Positions 14,642 through 19,218 of a stretch of 19,218 bases of DNA are shown here, in pieces (within the stretch, counting starts at the first letter, position 1; the number at the start of each line of letters is the position of its first letter). The stretch is from Acidobacteriota bacterium. Lineage in GTDB: Bacteria > Acidobacteriota > Vicinamibacteria > Vicinamibacterales > UBA2999. Position numbers and translations under genes: made by a program. The stretch covers positions 1-19,218 of the forward strand of contig CANIBQ010000095.1 of the NCBI GenBank assembly GCA_947465645.1. The letters run 5' to 3'. The notes beneath the pieces were generated by a model. The model saw only the letters and a list, made by a program, of their open reading frames with translations, made no database searches and was not told where the DNA came from.

Positions 14642-14696
14642 ATCCTAGGAGCGTGCCGCACGAAAGTCAAGGGCAAATCTGTGCAGGCGTGCCGCA
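14642..14696 (-). promoter_or_regulatory. recA promoter with palindrome and flanking direct repeats
   Basis: On the minus strand TTGACT (14670-14665) and TAGGAT (14647-14642) are exactly 17 bases apart, a good sigma-70-type promoter that would start transcription near 14635. The spacer holds a perfect palindrome CGTGC-C-GCACG (14652-14662). GCGTGCCGCA occurs twice, at 14651-14660 and 14687-14696, on either side of the -35 box. This arrangement looks like a regulator binding region, perhaps for a LexA-type repressor. The regulator's identity is not known. Confidence 0.6.
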
Positions 14697-14830
14697 TCAC
14701 GCCTTGATAAGTCAATCACTTACGGAGAACGGCGACTTTCGCCCCCATGGGGTGGGATTGGCAGCATCTGCACCTCATCCGCACTCGAAACCGGCGCAGT
14801 TTCTGCTAACAGTGGTGGAGGTCTTTCTTA

Positions 14831-16348
14831 ATGTCGAACCGCACCGAATCGCTCTGGCGCGCTACGCACCAGCTTCCCAGCTTCCCGCCGCTCTCCGCGG
14901 ATCTCACCACCGAGGTGGCGATCGTCGGCGGAGGCATCTCGGGTCTCACGGCCGCCGTGATCCTCAGCCGCGCCGCCAAGCAGGTCGTGGTTCTCGAGCG
15001 CGACGGGATAGGGAGCCTAGAAACGAGCAACGGGACGGGCCACCTCACCGAGGCGGTGGACGGCCGCTATCAGCGGATCGCAAAGGATTTTGGCACCGAC
15101 GGCGCGCGGCTGGCCGCCCGTGCGAGCCGCGACGCGATCGACTGGATCGAACGCGAGAGCCGGGGCCGCGGGGAATGCGGCTTCGAGCGGCTGCCGGGAT
15201 ATCTGTACACAGAGCACGAGTGGGACGTCGGGTGGCTCGAAGACGGACTCGACGCCGCGCGCCTGGCGGGATGCGATGTCGCGTGGGAAGACTACCCGCC
15301 CGTGCCGTTCGAGACGTGGGGTGCGATCCGCTTCAATAACCAGGCTCAGGTACACGGGACTGCGTATCTCGCGACGCTGGTCGATGAGGCCGTGGCCAAC
15401 GGCGTCCGGATCTATCACGGCACCCCCGTGGTCGGCGTCCACGACGGCGAGCCCTGCCGCGTTGAGACACCTGCCGGAACCGTGCGTGCGCACCACGTGT
15501 TCGTGGCCGCGAACGTACCGGTGAACAACCGCGTCCTGCTGCACACCAGAATCGCGGCGTACCGCTCGTATGCGATTGCCGCCGAAATCGCCCCGCCCGA
15601 CGCGTCTGCACTCCTTTGGGACACCGGCGATCCCTATCACTACACCCGGTGGCAGCACGTGGGCGGAGTGACGTACCTGATCGTTGGCGGCGAGGACCAT
15701 CAGGCCGGCGAGGAGGTGGATACCGAGGCGTGTTACGGACGGCTGCTCACGTACGCGCGGCAACGGTACGGCGTCAGCGACATCGCGTTCCGGTGGTCGG
15801 GCCAGATCATCGAGCCCGCCGACGGCCTGCCGTTCATCGGGCGCAACGCCCTGTCGGAGCGCGTCTACGTGGCCACCGGGTACGGCGGCAACGGGATGAC
15901 GTTCGGCACCGTCGCCGGCATGCTGGTCAGCGATCAGATTCTCGGCAGGCCCAACCCCTACGTGGAGCTATTCGATGCCACGCGCATCAAGCCGCTCGCG
16001 TCGGCGTACGACTACGTGCAAGAGAACGCGCAGGTCGCCGGGCGCCTGAGCACGAATCGCCTGACCTCGATCGACGTCGAAGACCAGCCGGTGCAGGCGC
16101 TCGCTCCCGGCACCGGCGGCATCTTCGAATCAGACGAGGGGAAGGTGGCGGTCTGCCGCGACACGGCAGGCGCGATCCACGCCTGTTCCGCCGTATGCAC
16201 GCACCTGGGGTGCGATGTCGGGTGGAACGGGGCCGAGCAGACGTGGGATTGCCCGTGTCATGGGTCGCGCTTCTCGCCGGACGGCACGGTGATCAATGGT
16301 CCTGCCGCGAGCGATCTCCGAAGGATCCCCGTTGTGGCACTTCGCTAG
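14831..16348 (+). CDS. FAD-dependent oxidoreductase with C-terminal Rieske [2Fe-2S] domain
   Basis: 505-residue two-domain redox enzyme of the DAO/FAD family fused to a Rieske domain (like B. subtilis YhfW). The N-terminal dinucleotide site VAIVGGGISGLTAA (29-42) and VVVLERD bind FAD; the DAO domain runs to about 390, ending with VYVATGYGGNGMTFGTVAG. The Rieske domain (about 410-505) has CTHLGC (C456, H458, C461) and CPCHGS (C474, C476, H477): the cluster ligands are C456, H458, C474 and H477, and C461-C476 is the likely disulfide. No signal peptide is seen, so it is probably cytoplasmic. The substrate is unknown, with amine or amino-acid oxidation as the family's usual theme. ATG start with GGAGG (14817-14821) 9 bases upstream. 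It diverges from recA. Confidence 0.93.
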   Translation: MSNRTESLWRATHQLPSFPPLSADLTTEVAIVGGGISGLTAAVILSRAAKQVVVLERDGIGSLETSNGTGHLTEAVDGRYQRIAKDFGTDGARLAARASRDAIDWIERESRGRGECGFERLPGYLYTEHEWDVGWLEDGLDAARLAGCDVAWEDYPPVPFETWGAIRFNNQAQVHGTAYLATLVDEAVANGVRIYHGTPVVGVHDGEPCRVETPAGTVRAHHVFVAANVPVNNRVLLHTRIAAYRSYAIAAEIAPPDASALLWDTGDPYHYTRWQHVGGVTYLIVGGEDHQAGEEVDTEACYGRLLTYARQRYGVSDIAFRWSGQIIEPADGLPFIGRNALSERVYVATGYGGNGMTFGTVAGMLVSDQILGRPNPYVELFDATRIKPLASAYDYVQENAQVAGRLSTNRLTSIDVEDQPVQALAPGTGGIFESDEGKVAVCRDTAGAIHACSAVCTHLGCDVGWNGAEQTWDCPCHGSRFSPDGTVINGPAASDLRRIPVVALR

Positions 16349-16353
16349 ATGCG

Positions 16354-16376
16354 GCGCGGACCTTCACGGTCCGCGT
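16354..16376. terminator. Bidirectional hairpin between convergent genes
   Basis: Perfect 8-bp stem CGCGGACC (16355-16362) / GGTCCGCG (16368-16375), loop TTCAC, fills the 27-base gap between the FAD/Rieske stop and the thiolase stop. For the plus strand it is followed by the moderately T-rich TTATCGTT. There is no T-run for the minus strand. Confidence 0.6.
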
Positions 16377-17554
16377 TATCGTTCGACCGCCACCGCGACG
16401 CCGTTGCCGCCGCCGAGGCAGAGCGTCGCGATGCCGCGCCTGAGGCCCCGCTGCTCCAGGGCGTAGAGCAGCGTCGTCAGGATGCGCGCGCCGCTGGCGC
16501 CGATCGGGTGGCCCAGCGCGACCGCGCCGCCGTTGACGTTGACCTTGCGTGGATCGATGCCGAGCTCGCCGAGCACGGCGAGCGCCTGCACGGAGAACGC
16601 TTCGTTCAACTCGAAGAGGTCCACGTCGGCCAGCGTCCAGTTCACTTTCTCGGCGAGACGCCGCACGGCGGCGACCGGCGTCATCAGGACGTACTTCGGC
16701 GCCAGGCCGCTCGTCGCCTGGCCGACGATGCGCGCCCGCGGCTTCAGGTTCTGGCGCAACGCGTGTTCGGCCGACATCACGACCAGCGCGGCGGCGCCGT
16801 CATTGACCGGCGGCGCGTTGCCGGCCGTGACGGTCCCATCTTTCCGGAATGCCGGACGCAGCGCGCCGAGCGCGTCGGCAGTGGTGTCCGCACGGATCGA
16901 TTCGTCGCGATCGAAGAGCATCGGGTCGCCCTTCTTCTGCGCGATCGCGATCGGAAGGATTTCGGCCTTGAACCGTCCCGCCTCGGTCGCCTCCGCGGCG
17001 CGGCGGTGACTCTCGGCCGCGTATGCATCCTGCGCACCGCGGGCGATGTGATATTCGGCGGCGACGACCTCGCCGGCGTGGCCCATGTGGCACTGCTCGA
17101 ACGAGCACCAGAGACCGTCGTTGACCATCGAGTCGACCATCGGCCCGTTGCCCATCCGCAGGCCTTCGCGCGCCCCCTGCAGGAGGTACGGACAGTTGCT
17201 CATCGACTCCATCCCGCCCGCGACGGCGATCTCGATGTCGCCGGTGGCGACGGCCTGCGCCGCCAGCATCACCGCCTTCAATCCCGATCCGCACACCTTG
17301 TTAATCGTCAGCGCCGCGACACGATCGGCCAGCCCCCCTCGAAGCGCCGCCTGCCGCGCCGGCGCCTGACCCAGGCCTGCCGAGACGACGTTGCCCATGA
17401 TGCACTCGTCCACGCTGCCCGGGTCGATGCCGGCCCGGCGCACCGCCTCGCGGACGACCATCGCCCCGAGGTCCGTCGCGGTGAAGCCTTTCAGGGAACC
17501 GAGGAATTTGCCCGTAGGCGTGCGCACCGCCGAGACGATGACCGCGTCGCGCAT
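16376..17554 (-). CDS. Acetyl-CoA acetyltransferase (thiolase II)
   Basis: 392-residue thiolase, the same length as the Zoogloea enzyme. It condenses two acetyl-CoA to acetoacetyl-CoA, or the reverse, in short-chain fatty acid, ketone-body or polyhydroxybutyrate metabolism. The catalytic residues are visible: C88 in [10 protein letters not shown] (nucleophile), H349 in [14 protein letters not shown], and C379 in [17 protein letters not shown] is also present. An oddity is [13 protein letters not shown] (243-255), where most thiolases have TAGNASGxNDGAA, so P248-P249 replace the conserved Ser-Gly of the CoA-binding loop. The ATG is 4 bases past the stop of the DciA-like gene, so the two are probably coupled. 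Whether its job is biosynthetic or degradative cannot be decided from the neighbours. Confidence 0.95.
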   Translation of the reverse strand: MRDAVIVSAVRTPTGKFLGSLKGFTATDLGAMVVREAVRRAGIDPGSVDECIMGNVVSAGLGQAPARQAALRGGLADRVAALTINKVCGSGLKAVMLAAQAVATGDIEIAVAGGMESMSNCPYLLQGAREGLRMGNGPMVDSMVNDGLWCSFEQCHMGHAGEVVAAEYHIARGAQDAYAAESHRRAAEATEAGRFKAEILPIAIAQKKGDPMLFDRDESIRADTTADALGALRPAFRKDGTVTAGNAPPVNDGAAALVVMSAEHALRQNLKPRARIVGQATSGLAPKYVLMTPVAAVRRLAEKVNWTLADVDLFELNEAFSVQALAVLGELGIDPRKVNVNGGAVALGHPIGASGARILTTLLYALEQRGLRRGIATLCLGGGNGVAVAVER

Positions 17555-17558
17555 GTGC

Positions 17559-17837
17559 CTAGCTGAGCTGGACGTCGATGTGGCGCACGGCGTCGTCGCC
17601 GAGGACGCCGTTGAGGCGAGACCGGATCATCCCGGCGGATCGCTCGATCTCCCGCCGCCACGCCGGGTCTTTCGCGCGCACGTGCAGCACGCGCGCCTTC
17701 AGCTCGATCGTGGTGACCTTGTCGACCGACGGTCCGACTGCGGAGCGCCAGGCGAAGGCAATCTTTTCCGGAGAGAGCGGGGCGTTGCGGAGAATGGCCG
17801 CAAGGGCATCGGGCATGAACCGCTGCACAGGTTCCAC
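17559..17837 (-). CDS. DUF721/DciA-like protein
   Basis: About 92 residues, DUF721 (DciA) family. DciA proteins interact with the replicative helicase DnaB and are thought to help load it in bacteria lacking DnaC/DnaI. Visible signature: [50 protein letters not shown] and a final VRHIDVQL. The start is uncertain. GTG at 17837 (VEPVQRF) is preferred because it includes the N-terminal helix and lies six bases after a -10-like TATCCT. GTG 17828 and ATG 17816 are alternatives. The open frame runs further upstream to 18077, but that part is antisense to maf and is not the gene. It is tightly followed by the thiolase gene. Confidence 0.72.
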   Translation of the reverse strand: MEPVQRFMPDALAAILRNAPLSPEKIAFAWRSAVGPSVDKVTTIELKARVLHVRAKDPAWRREIERSAGMIRSRLNGVLGDDAVRHIDVQLS

Positions 17838-17843
17838 GCGCCG

Positions 17844-17853
17844 AGGATAGCAT
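17844..17853. promoter_or_regulatory. Overlapping divergent -10 elements for dciA and maf
   Basis: On the minus strand TGC-TATCCT (TATCCT at 17849-17844, extended -10) lies six bases before GTG 17837. On the plus strand TAGCAT (17848-17853) lies six bases before GTG 17860. The two would overlap by two bases and start transcripts at or next to the start codons, i.e. leaderless messages. The -35 matches are weak on both sides. Confidence 0.35.
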
Positions 17854-17859
17854 TGACGC

Positions 17860-18423
17860 GTGAAATTGATATTGGCGTCCGCATCACCGCGACGCGCGGA
17901 CCTGCTGCGTGCGGCGGGGATCGATTTCGATGTGGTGCCGGCCCACATCGACGAGACGATGGATGCGGAAGAGTGGCCGGACGGGTACGTGCGCCGCATT
18001 GCCCAGACCAAGGCCGAGGCCGTGCGTGAGCAGGCAGCCGGGCGCCCCGTGCTCGCGGCGGACACGATCGTGATCATCGACGGTCAGGTGCTCGGGAAGC
18101 CGGCGGATCCATCGGACGCCAGAAGGATGCTGCGTCTCCTTTCTGGCCGGGAGCATACGGTGATGACGGCGGTGTGTCTTGCGTGTGGGGCCAGCGAGAC
18201 CCGCGTCGAGCGGACGGTGGTCGAGTTCGCGCCGTTGACTGACGCCGAGATCGACTGGTACGTCGCCAGCGGCGAGCCGATGGACAAAGCCGGGGCCTAC
18301 GCGATCCAGGGGCTGGCGTCGCGGTTTGCCCTCAGAATCGACGGCTCCTATTCGAATGTGGTGGGGCTGCCGGTGGCGGTGGTCTACGAGCTGTGCACGA
18401 AGACAGGATTATTGGTATCCTGA
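17860..18423 (+). CDS. maf: Maf-family nucleoside triphosphate pyrophosphatase
   Basis: 187-residue Maf/Ham1-like enzyme that hydrolyses dTTP/UTP or modified pyrimidine nucleotides to the monophosphate plus pyrophosphate (house-cleaning). Motifs: the N-terminal LILASASPRR (3-12) binds phosphates, AADTIVIIDGQVLGKP (67-82) has the catalytic D68, then LSGREHTVMTAV, and AGAYAIQGLA near residue 147. These fit the YhdE-type (dTTP/UTP) branch better than the YceF type, a tentative assignment. GTG start; the only ribosome-site-like GAGG is 13 bases away, too far, which suggests a leaderless start. It diverges from dciA by 22 bases. The ccm genes follow 30 bases after the stop. Confidence 0.94.
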   Translation: MKLILASASPRRADLLRAAGIDFDVVPAHIDETMDAEEWPDGYVRRIAQTKAEAVREQAAGRPVLAADTIVIIDGQVLGKPADPSDARRMLRLLSGREHTVMTAVCLACGASETRVERTVVEFAPLTDAEIDWYVASGEPMDKAGAYAIQGLASRFALRIDGSYSNVVGLPVAVVYELCTKTGLLVS

Positions 18424-18453
18424 GGCGACACGTATCCGCGAAAGTCCTTATTT

Positions 18454-18876
18454 ATGAGCCACAAAGCCGCGAAGATCGGACTGACCAGTCTCGTGCTCAC
18501 CCTCGCGTTCGGCGGGATGCTGTACACCACCCTCAGCGAAGGCACCGAGTACTACAAGCACGTGGACGAAGTGATGGCCAACCCCACGGAATGGCAGGGG
18601 AAGAGGCTCCAGGTCCACGGGTTCGTCGTGCCGAAGACCATCGCCCGCAAGCGAGACTCTCTCGACTATCAATTTGACGTGCAGAGCAACGGCAAGGTGC
18701 TGCGCGCCTACTACACGGGGATCGTGCCCGACACCTTCAAGGACGAATCCGAGGTCGTCATCAAGGGCACGCTGTCGCCTGAGGGCACGTTCCATGTCGT
18801 CGAGGACGGCGTGATGGCCAAGTGCCCGTCCAAGTACGAACCCCAGGCAGGAGCGGGCTCCGCGGGAACCGAGTAA
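18454..18876 (+). CDS. ccmE: Cytochrome c maturation protein CcmE, CxxxY variant
   Basis: 140-residue periplasmic heme chaperone, anchored by one N-terminal membrane segment (about 8-25), with an OB-fold domain (about 48-122). CcmE receives heme from CcmABCD and passes it to CcmF for attachment to apocytochrome c. Typical elements are LQVHGFVVPKTI (52-63), FDVQSNGKVLRAYYTGIVPDTFKD (in pieces, 74-97) and VVIKGTL (101-107). The family's heme-binding HxxxY is here C124-P-S-K-Y128 after VMAK, so cysteine replaces the histidine that binds heme covalently in E. coli. This matches the CxxxY class known from Desulfovibrio and archaea. The short tail is Gly/Ala-rich. The stop overlaps the ccmF start by one base (TAATG). 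Confidence 0.9.
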   Translation: MSHKAAKIGLTSLVLTLAFGGMLYTTLSEGTEYYKHVDEVMANPTEWQGKRLQVHGFVVPKTIARKRDSLDYQFDVQSNGKVLRAYYTGIVPDTFKDESEVVIKGTLSPEGTFHVVEDGVMAKCPSKYEPQAGAGSAGTE

Positions 18877-19218
18877 TGCCGACCCTTGGGTCGTATCTCC
18901 TGCTGGCCGCGTTCGTCGTCTGCGCGTACGCGGCGGCGATCTCGGTGGCCGGCGCGCGGCGCCGTTCGCGCCGCATGGTCGAAAGCGGCATCGGGGCCTT
19001 CTATCTCTTCACCGCTGTGATGACGGTCGCCTCCTCGGTCATCATCCACGCCTTCGTCACCGGCAACTATTCGATCCAGTACGTTCACCGCTATTCCGAT
19101 TCCATCCAGCCGCTCTTCTACAAGATCACCTCGTTCTGGGGCGGCCTCGACGGATCGATCATGTTCTGGGTGCTGATGCTGTCGCTCTTCGGCAGCGCGG
19201 CCATCTACGTCAACAGGG
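18876..19218 (+). CDS. ccmF: Cytochrome c maturation protein CcmF, 3'-truncated by window edge
   Basis: The first 114 residues of the large membrane subunit of the cytochrome c heme lyase, cut by the window end. Three membrane segments begin at about residues 5-25, 38-62 and 95-113. The CcmF/NrfE-typical loop FVTGNYSIQYVHRYSDSIQPLFYKI and the following SFWGGLDGSIMFWVLML identify the family (split here: 60-66, 67-84, 87-103). The heme-handling WWD motif lies beyond the window. The start is the ATG overlapping the ccmE TAA (TAATG), showing translational coupling with ccmE. Given the CxxxY CcmE, the rest of this operon should show whether CcmG and CcmH are present. Confidence 0.9.
   Translation, partial: MPTLGSYLLLAAFVVCAYAAAISVAGARRRSRRMVESGIGAFYLFTAVMTVASSVIIHAFVTGNYSIQYVHRYSDSIQPLFYKITSFWGGLDGSIMFWVLMLSLFGSAAIYVNR

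Noticed and set aside
16349..17566. 405-codon plus-strand open frame opposite the thiolase
   Set aside because: The thiolase on the minus strand has all its catalytic residues; the plus frame is Arg/His-rich noise.
17838..18077. Upstream part of the DciA-like open frame
   Set aside because: It is antisense to the confident maf gene and shows no DUF721 similarity.
1..19218. CRISPR arrays, insertion sequences, integrases or attachment sites
   Set aside because: No regularly spaced direct repeats, transposase or integrase motifs were seen; the repeats found are short and intergenic. The single tRNA gene shows no duplicated 3' end nearby.

Overview
The window looks like a chromosomal segment of a high-GC Gram-negative bacterium. 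An Acidobacteriota of the Vicinamibacteria type is the best guess. The reasons are the high GC content, the outer-membrane receptor and Ccm cytochrome genes, the secreted pair of a DUF6152 protein and a 'DLSGIWD' protein (a pair I associate with Acidobacteriota), and short intergenic repeats. This placement is inference, not a database result. No phage, transposase, integrase or CRISPR array is visible. The longest stretch without a gene is about 250 bases, between recA and the FAD/Rieske gene.

Layout. (1) 1-3383, plus strand: the 3' part of a TonB-dependent siderophore receptor, followed one base later by a PepSY membrane protein, which together look like a ferric-siderophore uptake and reduction pair. 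(2) 3380-4651, plus: a near-consensus promoter overlapping the PepSY stop codon, then a DUF6152 protein overlapping a secreted protein of unknown function. (3) 4698-5195, minus: a BON-domain probable lipoprotein with an 11-residue-repeat tail. (4) 5303-13238, minus: a long same-direction run of STAS protein, parvulin lipoprotein, S4 RNA-binding protein, WYL regulator, UPF0182 membrane protein, TruA, secreted DinB-like protein and secreted lectin-like protein. It ends at a strong UUCG-tetraloop terminator. The spacing from the parvulin to UPF0182 (1, 2 and 28 nt) suggests coupled expression. (5) 13365-13440, plus: tRNA-Phe(GAA), facing recA across a 9-bp hairpin. (6) 13548-14830: recA (minus) with its promoter region, diverging from an FAD/Rieske oxidoreductase (plus). 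(7) 16376-17837, minus: a DciA-like protein followed by an acetyl-CoA acetyltransferase. (8) 17860-19218, plus: maf, ccmE and the start of ccmF. The ccm operon continues beyond the window.

How the genes work together. The window mixes housekeeping functions (tRNA, TruA, RecA, DciA, Maf), envelope functions (receptor, lipoproteins, parvulin chaperone, lectin-like protein) and redox or metal functions (PepSY reductase, FAD/Rieske enzyme, Ccm heme delivery). The most notable points are a CcmE whose heme-attachment histidine is replaced by cysteine (CxxxY type), a DUF6152 protein whose predicted mature N-terminus is His-His, a short repeat family found just 3' of three minus-strand genes, a recA promoter with a palindrome in its spacer and 10-bp direct repeats around its -35 box, and the overlapping, possibly leaderless divergent starts of dciA and maf. 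I see no obviously new multi-gene defence or mobile system.
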